28,200 nt of DNA, taken from assembly GCA_902782905.1 (NCBI GenBank), contig CACZPB010000125.1:1-28200 (forward strand), given 5' to 3'. Shown piece after piece: positions 1 to 8,786 of this stretch (position 1 is its first letter; each line of letters opens with the position of its first letter). The stretch comes from an uncultured bacterium. Lineage in GTDB: Bacteria > Cyanobacteriota > Vampirovibrionia > Gastranaerophilales > Gastranaerophilaceae. The notes below the pieces were generated by a model that was not told the origin of the DNA, ran no database searches, and saw only the letters and a list, made by a program, of their open reading frames with translations. Made by a program: the position numbers and the translations under genes.

Positions 1-13
1 ATTCGGTCGCGTG

Positions 14-86
14 TTTCTCTCTTTCTTTTTGCTTCTGTTTTCTTTCTCTCTTTTCTTCGCAACAAAAGAGAGAAAGAAAATAGAAG
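14..86. repeat. Homopyrimidine mirror repeat with overlapping long inverted repeat
   Basis: Pyrimidine tract 14-29 is the exact mirror image (same strand, reversed) of 38-53. Tract 38-54 is also the perfect reverse complement of the purine tract 64-80, giving a 17-bp stem around the 9-base loop 55-63. The stem extends to 32-37/81-86 with one G-T pair. No T-run follows on either strand, so it is not a normal intrinsic terminator. It lies upstream of the predicted ilvD promoter and so outside the ilvD leader. The remaining bases up to 176 are A-rich with no visible gene. Confidence 0.75.
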
Positions 87-176
87 ATGCCAAGTAAACA
101 AAGAAACTACAACTCAAAAATAACTAAATTAACAAATACCCAAAAACAGAGTTTACACACCAAAATACATATTTTG

Positions 177-204
177 TTGTAAAACAATACATTTTAGTTA
201 TGAT
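177..204 (+). promoter_or_regulatory. Predicted sigma70-type promoter of ilvD
   Basis: TTGTAA at 177-182 and TATGAT at 199-204 are separated by 16 bases. An alternative -35, TTGTTG at 174-179, gives a 19-base spacer. Transcription would start near 211, leaving a leader of about 18 bases that carries the ribosome binding site AAGAGGAG at 215-222. The leader is too short for a T-box or attenuator. Confidence 0.5.
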
Positions 205-228
205 ACAATTAATCAAGAGGAGTATTTT

Positions 229-1905
229 ATGAGAAGTGACAATATAAAAAAAGGTATAGCTAAGACTCCGCACAGAAGTCTTTTAATGGCAACAGGCGTT
301 TCTAAAAAAAATATTAATTCACCGTTTATCGGAATTGCCAGCTCTTTTTCGGACTTAATTCCCGGACATATCGGAATGAGGGATTTGGAGCGTCAGATAG
401 AAAAAGGGATTCATTCCGGAGGCGGTCAAGCCTTTATATTCGGAGTTCCTGCTGTGTGTGACGGGATTGCAATGGGACACGACGGAATGAGATATTCACT
501 GCCCTCAAGAGACCTTATTGCAGATTGTGTAGAAACAGTTGCAAATGCTCATCAACTTGACGGACTTGTACTCCTTTCAAATTGCGACAAAATTACTCCT
601 GCAATGCTTATTGCAGCAGCCAGAATCAATATTCCTACAATTATTGTAACGGCAGGTCCTATGCTGGACGGAGAAAGCAGATGTGAAAAGCTTACGATGA
701 TTAAGGGTGCTTTTGAAGCAATCGGAAAATACAGAAACGGAGAAATAACTGAAGAACGCCTTTTAGAACTTGAAGAAGCGTCTTGTCCGTCAGCAGGTGC
801 ATGCCAAGGACTGTATACTGCTAACACCATGGCTTGTTTGACAGAAGTTATGGGTATGAGCCTTCCTCACTGTGCAACAGCTTCCGCTGTATCTTCAGAA
901 AAGCGAAGAATAGCTTTTGAGAGTGGGATGCAAATTGTTGAACTTGTAAGACAAAACAAAAGACCTTTGGATATTATAAACAGAGAAACATTGAGAAATG
1001 CTATAATTGCAGACCTTGCCATGGGAGGTTCTACAAACTCTTTCTTGCATATTTTGGCAATTTCTAATGCAGTTAATCCAACTTCTGCTCCCCATCAGGA
1101 AAATCGCATTTCACTTACTGATTTTGAAGAACTGTCAAACAAAATACACCAATTTGTAAAACTTGAACCCTCAAACGATATCACGATGACAGCTTTTCAC
1201 AATGCAGGCGGTGTTAATGCAGTATTGAAAGAATTACTAAAAAGCATTCCGGAGTTTAAAGACAGTGAAGGTGTGACGCTTAAAAAAACAAGCGAAATCG
1301 TCAAAAATGCTTATGTTGATAAATCTGTAATCCATGATTATTCAGAACCGTTTTCAACAAAAGCCGGACTCGGAATCTTGTACGGAAACATAGCCCCTGA
1401 AGGCTCTGTAATAAAAGTTTCAGCAGTAGATGAAAGCTGCTACGAATTTGAAGGAACAGCGAAAACATTCAACTCGGAAGAAGAAGCAATGCAAGCTCTT
1501 GAAGATGACAAGATTCAAGCAGGTGACGTTGTAGTTATCCGATACGAAGGTCCAAAAGGCGGCCCAGGGATGAGAGAAATGCTTGCGCCGACCTCACTTC
1601 TTGTTGGCAAAGGGCTTGGGACAAAAGCTGCGCTTATCACAGACGGAAGATTTTCCGGCGGAACTCGCGGAATCTGCGTCGGTCACATTTGTCCGGAAGC
1701 TGCAAACGGCGGTGTGATAGCACTTATAGAAGACGGCGACAAAATCAGAATAGATATAAACAAGCGTACTCTTGATTTGGTTGTTGATGAAAAGACTCTT
1801 GAAGATAGAAGAAAAAAACTTAAACCGTTTGAAATGAAAACATCAGGCTTTCTCGGCAAGTACGCAAGAACCGTAAGCGATGCATCTCATGGTGCAATTG
1901 TTTAA
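229..1905 (+). CDS. ilvD: Dihydroxy-acid dehydratase
   Basis: This enzyme removes water from 2,3-dihydroxy-isovalerate and 2,3-dihydroxy-3-methylvalerate to give the 2-keto acid precursors of valine, isoleucine and leucine. The 558-residue protein has the IlvD/Edd blocks: [10 protein letters not shown] with cluster-type Cys119 and metal-site residues Asp120/Lys121, [15 protein letters not shown] with Cys186 and Cys192, [11 protein letters not shown], and [11 protein letters not shown] near the C-terminus. It is the shorter (about 555-residue) form rather than the roughly 616-residue enterobacterial form. Whether the cluster is 2Fe-2S or 4Fe-4S cannot be read from sequence alone. The ATG has AAGAGGAG six bases upstream. 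The gene is monocistronic, since a strong terminator follows, and no other branched-chain amino acid gene is in the window. Confidence 0.97.
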   Translation: MRSDNIKKGIAKTPHRSLLMATGVSKKNINSPFIGIASSFSDLIPGHIGMRDLERQIEKGIHSGGGQAFIFGVPAVCDGIAMGHDGMRYSLPSRDLIADCVETVANAHQLDGLVLLSNCDKITPAMLIAAARINIPTIIVTAGPMLDGESRCEKLTMIKGAFEAIGKYRNGEITEERLLELEEASCPSAGACQGLYTANTMACLTEVMGMSLPHCATASAVSSEKRRIAFESGMQIVELVRQNKRPLDIINRETLRNAIIADLAMGGSTNSFLHILAISNAVNPTSAPHQENRISLTDFEELSNKIHQFVKLEPSNDITMTAFHNAGGVNAVLKELLKSIPEFKDSEGVTLKKTSEIVKNAYVDKSVIHDYSEPFSTKAGLGILYGNIAPEGSVIKVSAVDESCYEFEGTAKTFNSEEEAMQALEDDKIQAGDVVVIRYEGPKGGPGMREMLAPTSLLVGKGLGTKAALITDGRFSGGTRGICVGHICPEAANGGVIALIEDGDKIRIDINKRTLDLVVDEKTLEDRRKKLKPFEMKTSGFLGKYARTVSDASHGAIV

Positions 1906-1918
1906 AACATTAAAACTA

Positions 1919-1956
1919 AAAAAGCGGTCACAAACAAGTGTTTGTGACCGCTTTTT
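1919..1956. terminator. Bidirectional intrinsic terminator between ilvD and serS
   Basis: A perfect 17-bp stem (1919-1935 with 1940-1956) around the loop AAGT, with a GC-rich core and an A-run on the left arm and T-run on the right. It lies 13 bases after the ilvD stop and 11 bases before the serS stop, so it can end transcription from both sides. Confidence 0.9.
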
Positions 1957-1967
1957 CATTGGCATAA

Positions 1968-3230
1968 CTATATTTTATCGAATCCTGTATATTTTCTCAG
2001 AACTTCCGGAATAATAATTGTTCCGTCTGCCTGTTGGAAGTTTTCAACTATTGCTGCAAATGTTCTTCCGACAGCCAATCCTGAACCGTTCAGTGTATGT
2101 ACAAATCTGATTTTTCCGTCTTTATCTCTGTATCTGATATTTGCTCTTCTTGCTTGGTAATCCCCAAAATTTGAGCAACTTGAGATTTCTTTATAAGTAT
2201 TGTAAGACGGCAACCAAACTTCCAAGTCAAAACATTTATTTGCACTAAACCCAATATCCGCAGTACAAAGCGCAACTCTTCTGTAAGGAAGCCCCAGCAT
2301 TTCAAGACAAACTTCAGCATTTCTTGTAAGCTCTTCATGCTCATCTTTGCTTGTCTCCGGAGTTGTAAGTTTCACCATTTCAACCTTATTGAATTGATGA
2401 ACTCTGATTAATCCCCTTGTATCTTTTCCGGCAGAACCTGCTTCGCGACGGAAGCACGGAGTATAAGCCGTCATATATTTCGGCAAATCTTCTTCAGATA
2501 AAATTTCACCTGAATAAATATTTGTAACAGGGACTTCTGCTGTCGGAATTAAGTACAAATCTTCATCAACACATTTGTACATATCTTCTGCAAATTTTGG
2601 AAGTTGCCCCGTACCTGTCATTGTTGCGGCATTTGCCATAAACGGAGGTAAAATTTCTTCATAACCATGTTTTTCAGTATGCAAATCCAAGAAAAATTGT
2701 ATAATTGCACGCTCTAATCTTGCACCTTTACCTCTATACAAAGTAAATCTTGATTGAGAAAGCTTAACACCGCGTTCAAAATCAACTATATTATGCTTTT
2801 CGCATAAATCCCAGTGAGCCAATGGTTCAAAATCAAACTTTGTCGGTTCTCCCCATGTTTTAACAGTTGGGTTATCGTCTTCTGATTGACCGATTGGAGT
2901 TGTTTCGTCAGGAATATTCGGAGTATGCAAAAGCAAATCTCTTTGAGCATTATCAAGCTCTATTTGTTTTTCTTCTAATGCCTTAACTTCATCACCTAAA
3001 GCTCTTATCTCTTCTTGCAAAGCATCGGTGTTTTCACCGTTTTTCTTCATCATACCGATTTTTTGTGACTCTGATTTTCTCTTTGCTCTGAGTTCATCTG
3101 CCTCTGTTTGAATTTTTCTTCTTTGTGCGTCTATTTCAAGCACTTTATCAATTGACAATTCCGGATTTCTTCTCTTTAAAAGCTCGTTTATTTTTTCCGG
3201 ATTTTCTCTTATCAGTTTAATATCTAGCAT
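1968..3230 (-). CDS. serS: Serine--tRNA ligase
   Basis: This cytoplasmic class II aminoacyl-tRNA synthetase charges tRNA-Ser (and tRNA-Sec where present) with serine. The 420 residues follow the usual plan. An N-terminal antiparallel coiled-coil arm that grips the long variable arm of tRNA-Ser spans about residues 30-100. The serine-binding TAEVP is at 230-234. Motif 2 is around CFRREAG (259-265), and motif 3 is [10 protein letters not shown] (381-390) with the ATP-binding arginine. The ATG start matches the family N-terminus [10 protein letters not shown] and has AAGAGG eight bases upstream. It is transcribed alone, convergent with ilvD. Nothing unusual was seen. Confidence 0.98.
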   Translation of the reverse strand: MLDIKLIRENPEKINELLKRRNPELSIDKVLEIDAQRRKIQTEADELRAKRKSESQKIGMMKKNGENTDALQEEIRALGDEVKALEEKQIELDNAQRDLLLHTPNIPDETTPIGQSEDDNPTVKTWGEPTKFDFEPLAHWDLCEKHNIVDFERGVKLSQSRFTLYRGKGARLERAIIQFFLDLHTEKHGYEEILPPFMANAATMTGTGQLPKFAEDMYKCVDEDLYLIPTAEVPVTNIYSGEILSEEDLPKYMTAYTPCFRREAGSAGKDTRGLIRVHQFNKVEMVKLTTPETSKDEHEELTRNAEVCLEMLGLPYRRVALCTADIGFSANKCFDLEVWLPSYNTYKEISSCSNFGDYQARRANIRYRDKDGKIRFVHTLNGSGLAVGRTFAAIVENFQQADGTIIIPEVLRKYTGFDKI

Positions 3231-3255
3231 GCTTAATACCTCTTTTCTTAAACCA

Positions 3256-3264
3256 ATTATACCA
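3256..3264 (-). promoter_or_regulatory. Predicted extended -10 promoter of serS
   Basis: On the minus strand TGGTATAAT forms a consensus extended -10 element. No convincing -35 is present; the expected place lies inside the hairpin at 3270-3301. Predicted transcription starts near 3249, a few bases before the serS ribosome binding site at 3239-3244. Confidence 0.55.
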
Positions 3265-3269
3265 TTAAA

Positions 3270-3301
3270 AAAATAGGCCGAACTAAAATTCGACCTATTT
3301 T
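3270..3301 (-). terminator. Intrinsic terminator of the DegT-family aminotransferase gene
   Basis: Arms 3270-3282 and 3289-3301 pair with one C/A mismatch around a 6-base loop. Read on the minus strand the stem ends in a run of T. It sits 21 bases past the stop of the upstream minus-strand gene and just before the serS -10 element. Confidence 0.75.
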
Positions 3302-3322
3302 CTTAATTTACATGCAACATTT

Positions 3323-4447
3323 CTATACTGCTGCTAAAGATTTTGATTTTTCTATACAACTGATAAGAGTTGAAGCAACTGTTTTTTGTTCTTCCAAAGT
3401 AAGCTCAGGGAACATAGGAAGCGAAATTACACATTCTGTATTCTTTTCTGTGTAAGGCAAATCGCCCATTTTGTAACCCAAGTGAGCATGAACTTTTTGC
3501 ATGTGCAAAGGAATCGGATAATAAAGCATTGCACCGATACCTGACTCTTGAAGCATTTTGTGAACTTCATCTCTGTTAGGAATTTTAACTGTATATTGGT
3601 GATAAACACAATATGTATTATCCAATTCTTTCGGAGTTTGAATATCAGAGCAGCCGGCAAATAATTCATTATAAGTTGCGGCATGGCTTCTTCTTGCTTT
3701 ATTCCACTCATCAATATAATTTAGTTTTACTCTCAAAATTGCTGCTTGAATTTCATCAAGACGGGAGTTAACACCGATTTCATCGTGGTGATAACGAATT
3801 GCACCGCCGTGGTTTCTTAGTGCCACAATTCTGTTCTTAAGATTTTCGCTATTAACTGTAATCAAGCCGCCATCGCCCATTCCGCCGAGGTTCTTCGTAG
3901 GATAGAAGCTGTAACATCCGATATCACCGAAAGTACCAACTTTTTGACCTTTGTATTCAGCACCTATTGCTTGGCAGCAATCTTCAATTACGTACAAGTT
4001 ATGACGTTTTGCAATATCCATAATCTTGTCCATTTCGCATGGTTGACCATAGAGGTGAACCGGCATAATTGCTTTTGTATGAGGTGTAATTAACGCTTCG
4101 ATTTTGTTTGCATCGATGTTAAATGTATCAGGATTAATATCGCAGAATACAGGTGTTGCACCTACTATTTCAATTGATTCGGTTGTTGCTACAAATGTAA
4201 ATGCTGTTGTAATAACTTCATCGCCTTTTCCTATATCCAAAGCTCTCAGTGCCAAATGCAGAGCATCTGTTCCTGAGTTTAGAGCTACTGTATAGTTGCA
4301 GCCGATATATTTTGCAAGCTCTGATTCTAATGCTTTAACATTTGGTCCTAAAATATAAGAACCTGAGCGAAGAACTTCGCAAACAACTTTTTCAACTTCT
4401 GCACCTATTTTTGCGTATTGTCTTTTTGAATCTAAAATTGGAATCAT
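3323..4447 (-). CDS. DegT/DnrJ/EryC1/StrS-family sugar aminotransferase
   Basis: A pyridoxal-phosphate enzyme of 374 residues that probably transfers an amino group to a nucleotide-activated keto-sugar for surface glycans. Visible family marks are LNSGTDALHLAL (56-67, cofactor phosphate site), VIEDCCQA with Asp156 stacking on the cofactor, and SFYPTKNLGGMGDGG with the Schiff-base Lys185. The ATG is preceded by AGGAGG five bases upstream. The relatives (WbpE-, FdtB-, VioA- and PseC-like enzymes) are too alike to name the substrate. No sugar dehydratase, acetyltransferase or glycosyltransferase gene lies beside it, so context does not help. Class is certain; substrate unknown. Confidence 0.93.
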   Translation of the reverse strand: MIPILDSKRQYAKIGAEVEKVVCEVLRSGSYILGPNVKALESELAKYIGCNYTVALNSGTDALHLALRALDIGKGDEVITTAFTFVATTESIEIVGATPVFCDINPDTFNIDANKIEALITPHTKAIMPVHLYGQPCEMDKIMDIAKRHNLYVIEDCCQAIGAEYKGQKVGTFGDIGCYSFYPTKNLGGMGDGGLITVNSENLKNRIVALRNHGGAIRYHHDEIGVNSRLDEIQAAILRVKLNYIDEWNKARRSHAATYNELFAGCSDIQTPKELDNTYCVYHQYTVKIPNRDEVHKMLQESGIGAMLYYPIPLHMQKVHAHLGYKMGDLPYTEKNTECVISLPMFPELTLEEQKTVASTLISCIEKSKSLAAV

Positions 4448-4477
4448 ATTTCCCTCCTATTATTTACCTCTCACCAT

Positions 4478-4483
4478 ATTATA
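4478..4483 (-). promoter_or_regulatory. Possible -10 element of the DegT-family gene
   Basis: The minus strand carries a perfect TATAAT about 30 bases before the ATG, at a good distance from the AGGAGG site. No -35 match was found at the expected spacing, so this is a weak call. The remaining 4484-4656 interval, before the next plus-strand gene, shows no clear promoter for that gene. Confidence 0.35.
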
Positions 4484-4656
4484 AGTTTACCACATGTTTT
4501 AGAGCTCTTTATATAATCTTGATAAAAAACTGTATTTATAAGACGTTTTTGTGTAAACTTTTGTAACAATTTTCAAAAAAAGAACACTTTTAGCTAAAGT
4601 TTTTGCGGATTTTGCCGATAAAAAACATGGAAAAGGAAAATTTAGGAGAAACACCT

Positions 4657-7023
4657 ATGGCAAATGAAATTACGAGAATTTATCAATTTCTGAGAACATA
4701 CAACCAAGACGGCAGCACTTGGTCAGACGCTGCGGATAAAAACCATAACGGTGTAGTTTCTCAATACGAATTAGCCTCATTTTTGGATAACAACTTTGAG
4801 TGGAACGGACTTGAAAAAGATGAAAAAAACGATATTATTAAAAACTTTTGGAAAGCTATAAATTCTGACGAATTCGGACTTGCTAAAAGCGGCTCCAAAG
4901 TAAAGGATAAACATGGTATAAACGGCAGCGAACTGGATGCCATGACAGATAAAATCAACGTTTTTGAAGAACTTGAAAAATACATAAACAACATTCCGGT
5001 ACCTGACTTTTTGAACGAACAAAGAGAAAATTGGAAAAAATCTATTCGTTCAGAACTTACAGACTGCATTACTAAATTGTTTGAGAGCCAAAACGGAATA
5101 AAATCATCTGAAGTAAAAACCACTTTGGATGCATATCTTCCGAAAATACTCAATACAACGACAGCAGCTTTTTATTTCAAACAAATTCAGGATAATATCA
5201 ACTCAATACTTAAAACAGACCAAAATCTTTCTTCTTATGATGCGATAAATGATAAAACTCTAAACGCTATTTTGTCAAATATATTGAATAATATGGATCA
5301 AAGTGCAAGTGCGGCTGATATTGAAGCTTTAATCAGGAATTCTATAAACAGCTATCTTGCAACAGCCGATGTTTATCTTCCTGGAGTTGATAAAAATAAC
5401 GTTCAAAAAATGCAATTCAACTCTAATGAACATTTGAATGACCTGCAAAAAGCTGTTCTTAAAAGAGATGTTCTGCCAAAAATTCAACAGGGCGTACAAT
5501 CAGAACCTGATTATGTTGCAAACAAATATCGCTATGATGAACTTGCAAATATGTACCTGACCTACCTTCTAAACAACACAAAATTTGGTGACTTTGAAAA
5601 AGTTAAAAATTATAATTACGAAAACTTTAAATCAGATATGCTAAAATTTGATAGCTCTATAAAAGACATTCTTTCAAATCAGGATGTAGTTAAGCTCATT
5701 GATAAAAATCTTTCATTCTTGGAAAACATTGCGCCTAATACCCCTGGGTATGATAATGTATACAAAGATTTGTTGAATCAAATTTTGAATAACCCTAACC
5801 TTATTAATGCAGACGGAAGCATTAATACAAAAGCTTTGCTAGAAGCAGCAATCAAGTCTATAGAAACAAACGCAGCATTATTTACAAACAAAAATGATGA
5901 AGTATCGACAGAAACTATAAGAACCGTCTATGATACGGTTACAGAAAAATATGACGATATCGAAACTTACAGAGAGGCTGCAATTGCGTTCTGTCAGGCA
6001 ACTTCACTCAAAGGCAGCGGTTTTGCAGAGCTTGTTAAACAAGTGTTTGGGGCTGATTATGAAACAGTTATAAATTCATTATCCAAAGAAGATATTCAAA
6101 CAAAAATAACAGAACTAAAAGAAAAACTTGCAAATTACGGCGACCCGCTATTAATAAAAATTGATAACTCTGTATGGGGTTCTGCAAATAAACAATATCT
6201 CTATAACAATCCGTCAACAGCTGACTTTTCTATAAACCCTAAAGGAAAAATCAAAAATGAAGAGGGTAAAATAATCAATGTTGACGCAAGCAGAATCACA
6301 TACACATCATCCGATACAGATATAGCAACTGTAGACGGTAACGGAAATGTAAAATTTAACAACTTGAGCGCAGGAACACACTCCTTTACATTAACAATAA
6401 TGGTTGATGGCTTTGTTGTTGCATCACAAAATATTCAAGTTACCGTAACTCTTGTAAACGCACAAGATATTGCGAAAAATACAAGCTGGGACGGGCAAAA
6501 GTCCAGTCACTTGGAAGCTGTTTATGGACACAAAACGTTATTTGGACATACAATAGAAGATTCGTGCAATATCAGCAACCTGACTGACATAAGCTTTACA
6601 GATTTATACAACCAAAATGCCATTATTAGACTTCATATAAGCATGGATGATTCTGAAAGCTGGGAAAATGCCGGCAGAATCATTAATGAAAGACTAACTC
6701 AATTAGGTAACCTTGTATTCAATTCTTTAAGCGGAACAAATCAATTTGATACAAATTTACTCCGCAAAGCAACTGACACTGTTGTTAAAAGATATCAAGA
6801 CCACAAGTTTGATGGCGGCAGTTTGAATGATGATGATGACGGCACAGACAGTTATGATTTAACAAATAACTTGGCATGGCGTATGAGACACGATAGCAAC
6901 TGCCACAACAAAGTCGTTGGCACAAGAGATGATGACGGTTCCGATTCTTGGGTATGGGGTCTATTCTTCAAAGACTTTGTAAATGACATAATCGCGGAAT
7001 ACAATAAGCTTATACAAGGTTAA
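4657..7023 (+). CDS. Unassigned large protein with an EF-hand loop and a BIG2-like domain
   Basis: No function is recognised. The start is placed at the ATG at 4657, which has AGGAG eight bases upstream. An in-frame ATG at 4603 would add 18 residues but lacks a ribosome binding site. The 788-residue protein begins with MANEITRIYQFLRTY. At residues 27-38 it has a canonical 12-residue EF-hand calcium loop (D27, N29, N31, G32, S35, E38). A long, mostly helical polar region follows to about 525. Residues about 530-600 resemble a bacterial Ig-like group 2 (BIG2) domain, with the typical TSSDTDIATVDGNG strand. The last ~190 residues include an Asp-rich stretch near 725 and a Trp-rich end. No Sec signal peptide or membrane segment is seen, odd for a BIG2 protein. 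Calcium binding and surface adhesion are inference only. Confidence 0.75.
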   Translation: MANEITRIYQFLRTYNQDGSTWSDAADKNHNGVVSQYELASFLDNNFEWNGLEKDEKNDIIKNFWKAINSDEFGLAKSGSKVKDKHGINGSELDAMTDKINVFEELEKYINNIPVPDFLNEQRENWKKSIRSELTDCITKLFESQNGIKSSEVKTTLDAYLPKILNTTTAAFYFKQIQDNINSILKTDQNLSSYDAINDKTLNAILSNILNNMDQSASAADIEALIRNSINSYLATADVYLPGVDKNNVQKMQFNSNEHLNDLQKAVLKRDVLPKIQQGVQSEPDYVANKYRYDELANMYLTYLLNNTKFGDFEKVKNYNYENFKSDMLKFDSSIKDILSNQDVVKLIDKNLSFLENIAPNTPGYDNVYKDLLNQILNNPNLINADGSINTKALLEAAIKSIETNAALFTNKNDEVSTETIRTVYDTVTEKYDDIETYREAAIAFCQATSLKGSGFAELVKQVFGADYETVINSLSKEDIQTKITELKEKLANYGDPLLIKIDNSVWGSANKQYLYNNPSTADFSINPKGKIKNEEGKIINVDASRITYTSSDTDIATVDGNGNVKFNNLSAGTHSFTLTIMVDGFVVASQNIQVTVTLVNAQDIAKNTSWDGQKSSHLEAVYGHKTLFGHTIEDSCNISNLTDISFTDLYNQNAIIRLHISMDDSESWENAGRIINERLTQLGNLVFNSLSGTNQFDTNLLRKATDTVVKRYQDHKFDGGSLNDDDDGTDSYDLTNNLAWRMRHDSNCHNKVVGTRDDDGSDSWVWGLFFKDFVNDIIAEYNKLIQG

Positions 7024-7032
7024 CTAAAGGAC

Positions 7033-7064
7033 AAAAGACGATAAAGATAAATTTATCGTCTTTT
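7033..7064 (+). terminator. Intrinsic terminator after the EF-hand/BIG2 gene
   Basis: Arms 7033-7045 and 7052-7064 pair perfectly (13 bp) around the loop GATAAA, with the T-rich right arm forming the tract. It separates the long gene from the uvrC promoter, which begins at 7068. Confidence 0.85.
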
Positions 7065-7067
7065 TAC

Positions 7068-7096
7068 TTGCACAACTTTTAAAATTAGCTCATAAT
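7068..7096 (+). promoter_or_regulatory. Predicted uvrC promoter with leaderless geometry
   Basis: TTGCAC at 7068-7073 and CATAAT at 7091-7096 have a 17-base spacer. The ATG begins six bases after the -10, so transcription is predicted to start on or next to the start codon. No Shine-Dalgarno sequence precedes the ATG. Confidence 0.55.
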
Positions 7097-7102
7097 ACTG
7101 GT

Positions 7103-8782
7103 ATGAATAAAGAGCTTGAAGAAACAATTAAACTTGTTCCGACACAGCCGGGGTGCTACATATATTACAATAAAGATAATGAGATTATCTATGTCGGTAA
7201 AGCTAAAAATCTTAAACGCCGTGTGTACAGCTATTTTCACAAGCAGCACGACAGCGTCAAAGTAACCGTGCTTGTTTCTCAAATTGAGAGAATGGAATAC
7301 ATAATTACCGACTCCGAAGTTGAAGCTCTTATTCTTGAATCACATTTAATCAAAAAACACAAGCCAAAATACAATATTCTGTTAAAAGACGACAAAAAAT
7401 ATCCTTATTTCTTAATAACAGACGAAGATTTTCCTCGCATACAAGTTGTTCGCAAAAAAAATCTTAATCCTGACAAAGGAAGATTTTACGGTCCTTATAC
7501 AGATATTGGTGCAATGTATGCAACTCTGGATTTTCTAAAAAAACTTTTCCCGCTAAAACAATGCAAGACGCCAAAATTCAAGAATCGCCCTTGTCTCTAT
7601 TATGATATAGGGAAGTGTCTTGCTCCGTGTCAAGGCAAAGTTACACCTAATGAGTATCAAAAACTTATCAATCAAGTTGAGCTATTTTTGAGCGGCAAGC
7701 AAACAGAACTTCTGAAAGAAATTCAGGGGCAAATGATTAAGTATTCGGAAGCCGAGCAATTCGAAAAGGCGGCAAAAATGCGAGACAGTTATAATGACCT
7801 CGTTAAAACGCTTGAAAGACAAAAAGTCGTTTATGAAAATACAAAACTTAATGAGGATATTATTGCCGTATTATACGAAGACGGAATTCTTGCAATTGTT
7901 ATTATGATGATTAGAGAAGGAAGGCTTATTGATAAAAAAGACTTCACATATTTTTTCGACAATATTGATAAGACAGAGTATTTTGAAACATTTTTCAGAG
8001 ATTATTATACAAACCTAAAGCTCGAATATCCGGACAAAATTATCTCAAAAGATTTGGAAGAAGTCGGAAATAAAGAACTCTATCAAGATTGGCTAAAAGT
8101 AATATCCGGCAAAAAAATCACAATAAACTACGGGAAGGGAAAATATAATGAGTTATATGAACTTGCGCTTAAAAATGCAACAAACATTTTAGACAACGCT
8201 CGACTGAAAAAAATGGCGGAAATCCGCGATGATTTTAACGACGTCGGTTCTTATCTTGCAGAAAAACTCAAACTCAGAAATTTCCCCAACAGAATTGAAT
8301 GCTACGATATTTCACATATTCAGGGTACGAACACGGTTGCTTCAATGGTGGTTTTTCAAAACGGACTACCGAAGAAAACCGCGTACCGTAAATTTAAAGT
8401 CCGTCTAGCAGAAGGCAAACCCGACGATTTTCTTTCTATGAAAGAAGTTCTAACCCGCCGTCTTAACCGTCTTGGAGAGCCAAAATGGGAAAAACCGGAT
8501 TTGATTATTATTGACGGAGGCAAAGGTCAGCTATCAAGTGTCATGCAAATAGTTGAAGGAATTGGAGTAAATATAAAAGGAGTGAGCGAAATTGACTTTG
8601 TATCTCTTGCAAAGCGTGAAGAAGAGGTTTTCTTGCCTCATCAATCAAAATCAATTCTCCTTCCACGAAACTCAAACGCATTATATTTAATTCAGCGCAT
8701 TAGAGACGAAGCGCACAGATTTGCCATAACCTTCCACAGAGAAAGAAGGTCAAAGAGTATGATTGGGAAAGGTAAAACATAA
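7103..8782 (+). CDS. uvrC: Excinuclease ABC subunit C lacking the C-terminal HhH domain
   Basis: UvrC makes both incisions around a lesion once UvrA and UvrB have marked it. Domains in order: GIY-YIG nuclease at 15-95 (GCYIYY, YVGKAKNLKRR with Arg39), four cysteines at 154, 164, 172 and 176 spaced like the iron-sulfur ligands known in the E. coli protein, a UVR segment at about 205-240 for UvrB contact, and an RNase H-like 5' nuclease with Asp402, Asp471 and His538. The family normally continues into tandem helix-hairpin-helix motifs (about 610 residues in E. coli). This protein stops at 559, right after the RSKS hinge, and the next gene ends four bases later. The start agrees with the family N-terminus but has no ribosome binding site. 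uvrA lies about 6.7 kb downstream; uvrB is not in the window. Confidence 0.96.
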   Translation: MNKELEETIKLVPTQPGCYIYYNKDNEIIYVGKAKNLKRRVYSYFHKQHDSVKVTVLVSQIERMEYIITDSEVEALILESHLIKKHKPKYNILLKDDKKYPYFLITDEDFPRIQVVRKKNLNPDKGRFYGPYTDIGAMYATLDFLKKLFPLKQCKTPKFKNRPCLYYDIGKCLAPCQGKVTPNEYQKLINQVELFLSGKQTELLKEIQGQMIKYSEAEQFEKAAKMRDSYNDLVKTLERQKVVYENTKLNEDIIAVLYEDGILAIVIMMIREGRLIDKKDFTYFFDNIDKTEYFETFFRDYYTNLKLEYPDKIISKDLEEVGNKELYQDWLKVISGKKITINYGKGKYNELYELALKNATNILDNARLKKMAEIRDDFNDVGSYLAEKLKLRNFPNRIECYDISHIQGTNTVASMVVFQNGLPKKTAYRKFKVRLAEGKPDDFLSMKEVLTRRLNRLGEPKWEKPDLIIIDGGKGQLSSVMQIVEGIGVNIKGVSEIDFVSLAKREEEVFLPHQSKSILLPRNSNALYLIQRIRDEAHRFAITFHRERRSKSMIGKGKT

Positions 8783-8786
8783 GGAC

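Noticed and set aside
32..86. The hairpin at the window start as an intrinsic terminator of an upstream gene
   Set aside because: The stem is long but no T-run follows on either strand, and its pyrimidine mirror symmetry is not a terminator feature.
4603..4656. Upstream ATG at 4603 as start of the EF-hand/BIG2 gene
   Set aside because: No ribosome binding site precedes it, while the ATG at 4657 has AGGAG at good spacing; the extra 18 residues do not form a signal peptide.
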